DNA of 64,000 bases from Raffaelea ambrosiae. Taxonomy: Eukaryota; Ascomycota; Sordariomycetes; Ophiostomatales; Ophiostomataceae. Below, piece after piece: positions 19,852-30,494 of this stretch; the stretch's first letter is position 1, and every line of letters starts with the position of its first letter. Made by a program: the position numbers and the translations under genes. Below the pieces are notes generated by a model. It did no database searches. It had not been told where the DNA came from and saw nothing but the letters and a program-made list of their open reading frames with translations. The stretch lies in NCBI GenBank assembly GCA_002778195.1, contig PCDI01000006.1, forward strand, positions 2,547,950 to 2,611,949, given 5' to 3'.

Positions 19852-22800
19852 GCATTGTTGGAGAGGTGCGAGGAGAGAAGAGATGGGATGAAATATTAAT
19901 ATATCATCTCTTATATAACATACATATATACTATAAGTTACAGGACGAAAACTCGTAAAGCGCGGCGCCCTGGTTTGTGGGAACAAGGAGGAATTGGCAC
20001 ACATGCAGGATCTATTTTCTGGATGGATTTTTCTTCTTTTGTCTGTTGGGTTTCTTTCTGCCCACGGGTTTCGTTTCCTGGGGCTTATGACTTTTTGTCT
20101 GTAAAAGGGTTTGTTTGATTCTTGGATTGTCGACTCTTGGGGGATTCTCTTTTGTTTCTGCACGAACGGGCAGGCGATGGCAAACACGAATACGACTGCG
20201 TGACGACACACACGCAAAGACACGCACGCGCACACTTTTTTCCGTGTATCTTACCTTAATTATGTGTAATAGGCAAGAGGAGAATGCATTGGGGATGGGC
20301 TCTGCTTACTACTCGTATGAGTTGTGGTGTTGAAGCTGCAAGTGTGATGATCGCTTGTGTTGTTGGACTATGTGACCTTGGAAACCACAGATGCGCCAGT
20401 GCTTTCCTGTGTGCTTATTTTCTTCCACGAGCTGGTCAGCTGAGAGGAGTGAGATTGGCGAGCAACCCAAGGTTGCAACGAGACGTAGTAAAAAGAAAGA
20501 GTGCAAGCAAGAGCATGGAAGAGCTGCCAAGGAAGAACGGACGACTTGACACAGAGTGGACATCTCTGGCGGCGTTTGTAGAGGCCCGTTCAGGGTTTTC
20601 CGTGAAAGAGCACTCCCCCCAAGAGCCAGATATACCACATGTATCAGGCATACTACTATAGGATTGATTTTGTTCCATTTCTTCGAGAGTTGCGAGCCTC
20701 GGCAAAGAGAGGTGTCCTCTGTTTACGACCACCATCTGTGAATGAAAAGCCTGTACAGTGATTGGGCCAAGGCAACATGGCGGAGTTTCTCATTTGTCTC
20801 TCCCACTCTTCACTCTCACCCAATGCGCTGGCACGGTAGCTTTCTGGGCGTTTGGGAGGGGGGGGTGGGGGTTGGCTTGTCGTCTGTTGCCTGTTGTTGG
20901 AAGAGAGAAAGAAGCACGCAGCCATTTTTTTCTCTGTCTGTGTCGTTTGGCAATGTTGCAGTTGCAGTTGCCCCCAGAATCAATCTCAGTGAGGTGACGA
21001 GCTCTTGGGGAGATGTCTTTGCTCGCTTCTGGTTGGTCGCAATGCACAAGAGAGCAAAGACCACCTTCATTGTTCAACCCCCCCTGTCTGTCCTCTGCTT
21101 TTTCTCGTTTTCAGATGGCGTTGTCCCCGCCAGCTGGGGGGGGCGCCTAAAAAAAGGGGGCACACTTTAGTTTTTTAACTTTAAAAAGAAACTCATACGC
21201 GACGCTCAGGTCGCGCGCGCGCAGCACGCGTGAAACAGAAAAAAAAAAAGGAAATTTTTTTTTTGAAAAAGCGCTGCCCGGCGTAAGAGGGTACGGTATA
21301 ATACACCTGCACTTCCCCGATAGCCAGTCGTTTCTGGCTCGTGTGCCATTCTCCGGAATACGCTCTCCTTGCGTACAACATCTGAACGAGTTAAGGTTGG
21401 CCGGGATGTGTTCATCCATCCGCCCCCCCCCCCCCATGCATCATCCATGGATGAGCCCGTCGGCTCAGCTTTGGATTTTCTTTCGGGCTCCATTTCGCAT
21501 GGAAGCGCCCCCGTATTGGAACTCTAGCTGTCAGGCTATGGGGACCATGCACAGTCAGATGCATGCGAATATACAGTTCCGGATTGCTCGTGCTGACCGG
21601 AGTGTGTGCCTTTCAGGTGCCTCTGCTCTTTAAAATTACGGCCGCACGCCTGTCGGTCGCTCTTTCCCTCTGGCCCCCCCTGCTCGTGCGTGAGATAGAC
21701 CCAAGTGGGCTTGGCGGGAAATTTTGGGCGGTCTTGGCATCGTCAGCGGGGACTGGGTGTTTGGCGTCTCTGGTGTCTCTGTGTCTCTCTCTGTTTCATG
21801 GCTTCTCAAGTCTTCCTCTTCCTCGTATTCGCTCGCACGAAGCTACATGGTACGAATGCAAGCCACCGCATCATACATGTTTTGTCTTCACCTGTAATCA
21901 CTGCAACTCCTGCACTCGCACATATCGCACGTACTATGTAGTTCCAACTCGGGCAAGCACGACAGGCTCTAAAAGCCGAATGGTCCCCGGCAGTCCTTTC
22001 GCGCCTTCCTTCGCTTCGCAGTGATCGTCGTCCTGTACCTGTTTTTGGTGTTTTGTTTGTTTGGCCACTCGTTCCTTCCTCTTCCGTTCTTACCGCAACG
22101 AGATAACACGGCATACCTACCGGTGATACGACTCGTCCTCATAGCGTGCTCTTGTGCATAGTACACCGTAGGTCCTCTGTGATCGCCGGTGATTGGGGAC
22201 GAGCGAGCGCGTTGTTCATTCTTGGCTTTTTTAGCCCGGTCCCTTTCTTGGCGCCCACCGCTCTGGCATTCTGTCTCGCGCTTTCAGCCCTTTGCCCTCT
22301 TTGACTGGTAGAATTCTCGTCGGCGGTCTTGCACAGGCCTCTTGAAGCTTCCAGTAGCTGTCCTCTCGTTCAACCCCGTGTCTGTCACTCCCCAACGCCT
22401 TTTTGGGTCGCCAACCTATTTTTGTTTTTCTTTTTGTTTTCTTTTTGTTTTCTGTTCTTTCAGCAAGAAGCACTGGGAGAGCACTCGTGAACGTGTTTGG
22501 CCTCGTTTCTCCATTTCTCGGGCTTCATTTCAGTCGTGCCCTTCTTTTCTTTTTCCTCTTTTTCTTTTTGCTTGTTTGCCTTCGTCCTTCTCGCTTGGTC
22601 CCTCTGGTCCCTTTTCTTGCTTCACCCTCCCCCAATTGACCGTGGGCTTCCCTCTTTTGGACTTGAAATTTCTGGGCGTGTTTCGGTTTCCACGCCTCGT
22701 GCCTCCCTGTCTGGACGCAGACGTCGACAACGAACCCCCCATCGTCGTTTTCCGTCTCCCGCTGTTTTTTGTCTTTCGTCTTTTGTCTTCGGACGCAGTC

Positions 22801-23860
22801 TCACTCTCACACTCACTCTCACTCACATACACACACACACTCTCTCTCTCTCTCTCCGCTCCGCCCAATTTGACTGCCCGCGCCGGCAAAAGTGCTTTCC
22901 AGACAAGGCCAAAACCCTGTTTCTCTTTTTGCCTCTTGTGTTTATCCAGCAACCAAAGACCAGAACAAAGCGGCCAACCTTGTTTTTTTTTGTTGCTTTC
23001 TCCTCAGCCATGCGGCAAGTCGACCGCCGCTACTAATCGAACGCCGAACAGACCTACCGTGCAACAGCCATTCCGGTGCCTGGCTTCCCTTCCTATCCTC
23101 TGTGGCTGCAATAACGGTCATTCCTATCTCTGCTTCGGTTTCCCTTCTATGGTGGGATTCTGGCATTGGTCATCCCTTTGTCTATCCCTCTGGTTCTTTG
23201 TGACGGTCCCGCGACCTCTTTCACACTCCCTTGCTGCCTCGGTCCTTCATTCGTTTGCACTGTTCTCGGTTGTCTAGAACCTTTGAAGGGCTGGGCTGAA
23301 ACGGTAGTTTGGGCCCTTTTTTTTGCGTGCTGTTGGTCTTGGTCTCTTTTCGTTGGAACCGATCTACAGCCTCATTTCGCCGGCAATTCGCGCCCCCCTG
23401 CGGCCTGTGCTTCTTGGATAGCCGTCCTTCCCTTCTCATTCTATCCTTCCTCGCCTTCCTCTTCTTCTTCGATTCAGCCTCTCCGCCGCCTCACGTCGGT
23501 ACCTGCGTCGTGTTGCGCCGCCTCTGCGCATTATTCCATTCTCCGCATCCGACCGCCCTCCTCTACGCACGCGACCAACTTTAAAACGCCGATCAGCTAG
23601 GTTTCGGGTGCCCGTCCCGAGCGTCACATGCAACAACAGAGGCCAGCCATTTCTTCTTCTTTTTCTGTTCCTTGCGGCGAGGGAAACGCGTTCGTTCCTT
23701 GGGAAAGGGGCACCTGGGGAGCTTTGGGAAGAGCCGCGAAGCAGCTGCGAGCTGTGCAGACCGAACGAGCATCCAGGAACAGACGCGCCAGAACCACATA
23801 CTCGCAACACCCCGCCCCCCCTGTCTCCCTCATCCACCCTCCCTCACACACACCTTCACG
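19852..23860. other. 4-kb intergenic region, includes long pyrimidine-rich leader of the GH47 gene
   Basis: No gene recognised. The start (19880-19940) is AT-rich (TTAATATATCATC, CATACATATATACTATA) and fits the BCK1 polyadenylation region. From about 22240 to 23600 the plus strand is strongly T/C-rich, with mixed CA/CT microsatellites at about 22798-22857, typical of a leader. Open frames there are Phe/Ser/Leu-rich composition artefacts. Homopolymers: about C13 near 21424 and A10-11 near 21239. An upstream ORF (23628-23864) is listed separately. Confidence 0.5.
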
Positions 23861-23864
23861 ATGA
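23628..23864 (+). other. 78-codon upstream ORF overlapping the GH47 start codon
   Basis: Begins MQQQRPAISS at ATG 23628 and ends in a TGA (23862-23864) that overlaps the GH47 ATG (23861-23863) in an ATGA arrangement. No family recognised; composition is basic and Ser/Arg-rich. It would matter only if the transcript starts upstream of 23628. Confidence 0.35.
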
Positions 23865-26800
23865 TGCGCTTTAGGAGATACCGCGTCTTCGTCATCGGCG
23901 CTGCCATTGTTCTCTTCCTGCTCTACCGCCTCTCGCAGAACGAGCAATGGCACAACAAGCCCGACAGCACCATCTTCCGCGGCTACGTCCCGCCATCGTC
24001 GCACGACAACCACCCCGTTAAGGGCGGCAGTGTCAGCAACAGCGGCAACCGCTACAACGACGGCCTGCTCCGTCCGGCCCCCATCACACAAGAGGAGGAC
24101 AAGGCCGCCAAGGCTGCCGCGCCGTACGAAGACACCGCCGAGGTGGAGGCCGCCAAGGCCGCCGCTCAAGAAGCCGCCGCAGCGGCCCAGTCGGCCAGCC
24201 TGCCGCAGCTGCACACGAGCCTCGAGGCCGAAGACGAGATTGGCTCCTACGGCGTGCCCACGAGCAACCTGGCGCCCGAGAAGACCATGCCAGCCGACAG
24301 CGCAGGAGGCGGGGGTGCCGCTGGAGGCGACGCGCTGCCGCCCACGCCCACCTCTGCTCCCTACTACGACAGCGTCGCGGCACCGGCCTCGTCCTCCGAG
24401 AGCGTCTTCTTCTCCACCAGCACCATCCACTGGTCCAAGTTCCCCGAGTTCTTCCCCGTGCCCGAAGAGTCCCTCATCCTGCTGCCCACCGGCATGCCCA
24501 AGAACATCCCGCGCATCCAGTACCCCTTTGCGAAGCCCGAGACCGACGAGGACCGCGCTGTGCGGGAGTCGCGCCTGGCCAAGGTCCGCGCCGAGATGGA
24601 GCATGCCTGGAACGGCTACCGCACCTACGCCTGGACCCACGACGAGCTGGCCCCCGTCACCAAAGACTTCCGCGATCCCTTCTGCGGCTGGGCTGCGTCG
24701 ATCGTGGATGCGCTGGACACGCTGTGGATCATGGGCCTGCACAAGGAGTTCAACGAGGCCTACGAAGCCGTCAAGGCGATCGACTTCACCACCACGCCCT
24801 ACAAGAACGAGATCCCCGTCTTCGAGACCACCATCCGGTACCTGGGCGGCCTCCTGGCGGCCTATGACATCTCGGGCGGTGCCCACGGCAACTACCCAGC
24901 GCTGCTGCAAAAGGCGGTCGAGCTGGCCGAGATTCTCATGGGCATCTTTGACACCCCCAACCGCATGCCCATTCTCTACTACAGCTGGAAGCCCGCCTTC
25001 GCCTCGCAGCGCAAGATTGCCGGCACCAGCGTCAACGTCGCGGAGCTGGGCTCTCTGAGCCTCGAGTTCACCCGTCTGGCCCAGCTGACCGGCAAGGACA
25101 AGTACTACGACGCCGTGGCCCGCATCACCAACGCCTTTGAGGAGTGGCAGAACCGCGGCACCGCCCTGCCCGGCCTCTTTCCCCAGAACATCGACGCCTC
25201 TGGCTGCAACCGCTCTGCCGCCGCTCTGCAGCAGGTCTCTGGCGCCAGCACGGCTGCCCAGCAACAGGTCGCTGCGGCCCAAGACCTCGATGTCGAGCCA
25301 GAAGGCTACAAGCCCCTCCAACCCGCCTCCGACCCCATGCAGGCGGTGGACAAGGTCGAGAAGGCCAAGAACATGCCGGCCGACCTCGAGTTTGTGGTCA
25401 GCGATGTCAACCAGCCCGGCAGGCCGGCCAATGCCGAGTTTCGCAAAATCGAAAAGCGCAACTTTGACGGGCAAGAAGGCACGCTCGCGGATACGGCCAA
25501 GGATGCCGCCGTGGATGCTACAGAGGAGACACCAGAGCTCAAGCGTGCAGCCGTCCCTGTGGGAGCGGCCGCCGCCGCGAACTCTGACGGCACGTCCAAC
25601 TCGGCTGGCGGCGCGTCGTCCAGCTACGGCGAGGCTTCATCAGGGTCCAGCACTGGTGCGACCAGCTATGGCGACAGCCCTTCCAGCTCTGGCAGCTCCG
25701 GCAGCTCCGGCAGCAGTGCTGGCTCTGGAGCATTAGGCTCTGGAGCGTCTGATTCTGGCAGCACTGCGCCCGTCTCTGGCATCAAGACCGGCGCCAAAGG
25801 CGTTACCCAACTCACCGGTCCGCCGGCTGGCGACGCTCCCGTTCTAGCTAGCGGCAAAGGGGCCGAATTCACCTGCGTGCCGCAGAACCTGACCTCTGGC
25901 GGCTACGGTATGGACACGTACAGCATGGGTGGTGCCCAGGACTCGACCTATGAATATTTCCCAAAGGTTTGTCTTTGTACTTTTCCTTTTGTCTTTCTGA
26001 CTACGATTGCATTCACGTCTTCTTTCGGTATAACTAATCGCAAGCAGCAATACCTCCTCCTTGGCGGATTGGAAGACAAGTACCGCGTCATGCATGAAAA
26101 GGTGGTGGATGCGGTTGACAAGTACCTGCTCTACCGCCCCATGATTCAGGACGAGACACGCGATATCCGCTTCTCGTCCAAGGTAACCAGCCGCGACGGC
26201 ACCGATTTGAGTCTGATGTATGACTTTGAGATCACGCACTTGACCTGCTTCTTGGGCGGCATGTACGCCATGGGCGGCCGCATCTTTGACCGCCCCGAGG
26301 ACGTCGAGACCGGCAAGAAGCTGGCCGACGGCTGCGTCTGGGCCTACGAGACCATCCCTATTGGCGTCATGCCCGAGGGCGCCCACATGGTTGCCTGCAT
26401 GGACAAGAACTCGTGCCCGTGGAACGAGACGCTGTGGCACGAGCGGCTCGATCCCAGCCTAGAGTACCACCAAAACCAGCAGAAGGACTACAAGGAACGC
26501 GTCGCAGAATGGGAGGCCAAGAAGGCCGAAGTTCTGCAGCTGCAGGAACTGCGTCGCCAGGCATCTCCGCTTGCGCAGGCCGTTGAGCCCGCCGCGATCC
26601 CCGACACAGCTCCCGCCTCAGCACCTTCCACGGCTTCCGCAGCCATCCCCTCGACGTCCACCTACGACTCTCAGCCCGCCTACACGGCCCCTTCCTTCTC
26701 CTCTTCCTCGTCCTCGTCGTTGTCGTCTGACGATGAATTCGCCCCCGGGCTTGCCAAGCGCGCTGTGGTGGAGGAAGCCCTCTCGTCAGCCGAGCCCGAT

Positions 26801-27739
26801 ACTCTATCACCCGAGGACGAGGCCGCCATTGCGAAGAAGGTCAAGGCTCTGGAAAACGACCTGGACCTCAATAGCTTGTCTGGCAAGAGCCGCTTGAACG
26901 CGGAGACTGCCCAGACAGCTGGCAAGGCAGCAACTGGACAAACGTCTGGGCAAGCTGCTGGGCAAGCTGCTGGACAAGCCGCTGGGCAAGCCGCGGGGCA
27001 AGCTGTTGGTGGTACTGGCCAGGCAGCTGGCCAGACATCGGGCGGCGCCAGCTCTGCTGTCGCTGCCGGTGCTGCTCCTGCTGGTGGTGCTGCTCCTGCT
27101 GGTGGTTCCGCTGCTGACGGCAGCACCCTCGGTGGTACTTCTGGTGGTACCGCTGGCGGCGCTGCGTACGGCGGCCAGGCTGATCCGCTCAGCCCGACGA
27201 CGTCCACGAACATGGTCTCCAAAACCGAGGAGGAGCAGATCCCGATTATCCCCTCGATCCCTCCTAAGCCGATCCGCCCAGTGACGCACGAAGAATACGT
27301 GCAGAGCCGCATCGAACAGGAGCATCTGCTGCCCGGATTCATCGACATTCCCGACCGGCGGTACATTCTTCGGTAAGTTTCTTTTCCGTCCTTTTATGTC
27401 TATTGCCCACTTTTCTAACAACAAACATCCAGTCCCGAGGCGATTGAATCTGTGTGGTACATGTACCGCATCACTGGTGACCCTATCTGGCAGGAGAAGG
27501 GCTGGCGGATGTTCGAGGCCATTATCAAGTGGACCAAGACCGAAATTGGCCACAGCGCCATCAACGACATTTTGACGATTCCCGAGCACGGTGCTTATGA
27601 CCTGGCCGACAACATGGAGAGTTTCTGGTTTGCCGAGACGCTCAAGTACTTTTACCTGCTGTATTCCAAGCCGGACGTTCTGAGCCTGGACGATTGGGTT
27701 CTCAACACGGAAGCACATCCATTCAAGCGTCCGACATAA
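23861..27739 (+). CDS. Class I alpha-1,2-mannosidase (GH47), type II membrane protein with two large insertions
   Basis: Trims alpha-1,2-mannose from N-glycans in the ER/Golgi. Exons 23861-25966, 26048-27372, 27433-27739; 1245 residues, against about 500-650 for a compact GH47. Introns: 25967-26047 (GTTTGT...AAGCAG) and 27373-27432 (GTAAGT...TCCAG). Residues 9-23 (FVIGAAIVLFLLYRL) form a single N-terminal anchor after basic residues. GH47 blocks: PFCGWAASIVDALDTLWIMG, FETTIRYLGGLLAAYD, VAELGSLSLEFTRLAQLTG, YFPKQYLLLGGLEDKY, MYDFEITHLTCFLGGM, RPEAIESVWYMYRITGD, DNMESFWFAETLKYFYLL and VLNTEAHP. Two low-complexity insertions (about 447-700 and 840-1115) are rich in Ser/Gly/Ala; the second has four to five GQAA repeats. 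Dibasic KR sites occur at about EKR|NF, LKR|AA and AKR|AV. ER versus Golgi subtype cannot be decided here. Confidence 0.94.
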
Positions 27740-29580
27740 AAGAGAACAAGGAGCGAAACGAATGACCAGAAGTCGACACAACAAAAAACAAACACAAAGC
27801 AAAATGGCGATTAGGTCATAGCCATATCACGGCTCAAACAAAGCATGAGACAGTCTGGAGGAAAATCCCCGTTTGTTTCTTCTCGAGCAAAGTGCACAGC
27901 CGTGTGCCGCAGCTGCCTGTGCATACCAGGACACATGCACCAGGCTAAAAGCAAGACCCTCTACCGGTCTTGTTCGCCAAACGCCATTTTGGGTGGAATC
28001 CAAGAAACCAGAGTTGGCCGAGGAAGAGGAAGGTCAATTCGACAAGGCAGTTTGGATACAGGGCATGAAAACGGATACAACAACCCTGTTGCATCATCCA
28101 TCATGCACGAGCATGGCCGAGGGAAGGGGAGGCTGTGCTCCAGCACATATACATACGCAAACTAGCATTTTATCATCATATCATCATAGAGGCATGAATT
28201 TACGTGCTTCTTGTACACATAGATAGGGAAATCCCGGAGTTGAGATGGAAAAAAAGGCTTTTTTTCTACGAATGGCACGAATTGGAATTTAAGCGTTTAT
28301 AAAATTATTGAACGGGTCATGTCTACAAACTGGGTGATCGATCTTGTGAACTGCAAAAACACACAAAAGTTGGGTTGTTGTAATTGTAAACTGAGTTGGA
28401 TATCTATCTAATTCGCGTAAAAAGTAAATACAAGCCCTCCGTGTTCCGAATTGCCCATATCCTTCATCGCTATTATCCCACCCCGTGTGGTGAGAAAAAC
28501 AAAGACCGAAAAAAAAAATAATAATAGCAAAAATGAAAAGACAATGAATGAGCACGCAAGAGTCCAGGGGGTGATGAGTTCTTTTTCCATACATAATATT
28601 TCTCTGTTGACGTTATCCACCCGGGCCCATTTCCCTCATAAATTCCAATCTCATTCCTCAATTCCCTCAGTTTCCCATATTCCTTCCTGAGTGTCGGCAT
28701 GTTTTTCTGTTGTTTCGTCTAAGCAAGGGTAAGGAAAGGAAGTACAAAAAAAGTATGCGCTGTTGTTTGTCGCACGCCCAACGCCGGTGTAGAGCGGACA
28801 TAAAAAGAAAAGGGCAAATAAACACACAAGACCAAAACATTATCAAGAAGACTCAAGCAAGGTCGAACAAGACAAGTGGGTAAAAAAAAAAGTATGATTA
28901 AAACAAAGAGTTGGAAAACAAATCCCCCCTCTCCCCCCCCAAAATAGTGGAAAGATTGAGAGAAGAAAAAGCGAGAGAGAGAGTAGAAGGCACAAATTCA
29001 AACACGAAACCGGTTTCGTTGCCTGCAGTGTCGATCTCTCTCTTTCTCCCTTTTCCTTTCAGTTTTGTTCTTTCGTGGCGGTCTAAAAAGGTTTGGTATA
29101 TACACACAAGATGACGGAAGAAACCAAAAAAATGAAGGTTTCCGTTGCTGGAAGGGGGGAGATGGAATGGTGGTGAGGGTTGGTTTTTTGACGGAGTCGA
29201 CCTCCAAGCAGAGAGAAAGGCGCCGACACAGGGGGAGAAGGAGGGAGGAAGGGCAAAAAAGGGACTGGGGGATCCGGATATGGAGCCCGGGGAGGTCGCG
29301 TTTTTGTGTGTCTTGTGTGGCTTCTTTTGCCGTCTCTGTTGGTGGCCTTTTTGAGGGAAACAAAAAAAAAAAGAAAGTCGGTATTGCTGCAATGGCGGAG
29401 CAAACAACAACAAACCCAAGTGTGTGTCGTTTTGCTTTTCGTGCTCTGTTGCGGTTTCTGTATACCGGACTCCCCCACCTAGTCCTGACTTGGTAGGCGT
29501 TCTTTTTTGTTGTTGTTGTATCGTTGTCAAATTCTTGTTTGGGTGTTGTTTTTGTCATGTCCAACTACCATTGTTCATCT
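27740..29580. other. Convergent intergenic region between GH47 and FIG1
   Basis: About 1.8 kb with 3' ends on both sides. AT-rich stretches occur at 28150-28320 and 28380-28560, poly-A/poly-T runs are frequent, and the minus strand from 29500 to 28900 is pyrimidine-rich. No gene, RNA or mobile element recognised. Confidence 0.5.
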
Positions 29581-30494
29581 CTAGTCTGCCAGCTCGTTCA
29601 GCACGCGGATGCTGAGGATCATGACCAGCAGACCAATCGTCACCACAATCAGCAGGCCAAAGGCAAACCAGCCCATGACCATAGCGCTGGTACCGATGCC
29701 GGAGCGGACGCTGCCGTTGCCGAGATCCTGGGCAATGACAGACGCGGCCACGGACGCTGTGTGCTGCCACAGGACAGACACGAGAACGAACACGGCAGCG
29801 ACAAATATGATGGCCAGGGAGATCTGGGAGACGAAGCGGGAGGGGAATGGCTTCACCTCGCGTTCGGAGCCTTCGGAGTCTGCCTCATCATGCCATCCTG
29901 GGAAGGTGGCGAGCATGAGGAAGCAGATGAAGGCGAAGATGATGGCGATGATTCTGGGGATTGTTAGGAAACGAAAACGAGCGAAGCGAGGACACAAAAA
30001 ACGAGCGAAGCGAGGATAGACAAAAAAAAGCGAAGCGAGGACAGACAAAAAAGAGAGGCTTACATTAGGTAAGGAAAGACAATCATGTCTTTGAACTGGC
30101 TGGCAAGCCAGATGAGGTTGAGGGGGTCCTGGTCGACAGAGACCTCGTTGGCGAGGGCGGTGGCATTGTTGGAGCAGAGCCAGGCGCCGCCGTCCGGGTT
30201 GATGCAGATGCCAAAGTAGCCGACGCGGGCCTGGAGGTTGGCGCTGCCGACAATGTTGCTGATGGCCTGGTTGACGTTGTAGTCGACCTGGGACGTGGAG
30301 GGCACGGCGGTGTAGTGGTCGTACCAGAGCGACAGCAAGAAGACGTCGGGGATCAGCGGGCTGGAGGAGGAGCAGCCGGCGAGCACCAGCGACAGGAGGA
30401 TGATGGCGACGGCGATGAGGATCATGAGCACGTGGTGGTAGCCGAGGAACGGGATCCATCGGTACCACCCGACTTGGACGCGGCCGCGCGCCAT
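29581..30494 (-). CDS. FIG1: FIG1-family calcium regulator / membrane fusion protein
   Basis: Claudin-like four-pass membrane protein of fungal mating and low-affinity calcium uptake. Two exons (30494-30064 and 29953-29581), 267 residues; intron 29954-30063 (GTAAGC, CTAAC, CCCAG), with the codon split inside FPYLIIIAII. Membrane segments: about 19-42 (VLMILIAVAIILLSLVLAG), about 137-162 across the junction, then IISLAIIFVAAVFVLVSVLW-like and WFAFGLLIVVTIGLLVMILS near the C-terminus. The first extracellular loop carries the Fig1 signature GYFGICI...WLC (glycine plus paired Cys). A short Glu/Ser/Asp-rich cytoplasmic loop (DEADSEGSERE) follows segment 2. The intron contains a tandem repeat. Yeast Fig1 is pheromone-induced; no pheromone element was identified here. 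Confidence 0.9.
29978..30052. repeat. Three-copy 25-bp repeat inside the FIG1 intron (GCGAAGCGAGGA core)
   Basis: Copies begin near 29980, 30004 and 30031, each GCGAAGCGAGGA followed by an A-rich spacer. The first copy (29978-29999) is identical over 22 bases, in inverted orientation, to 32172-32193. Confidence 0.85.

Noticed and set aside
22342..23277. 311-codon plus-strand frame before the GH47 gene
   Set aside because: Phe/Ser/Leu/Cys composition of T/C-rich leader DNA, CT/CA microsatellite inside, no motif.
23624..25474. 616-codon open frame antisense to the GH47 gene
   Set aside because: Composition shadow of a GC-rich coding strand; no motif.
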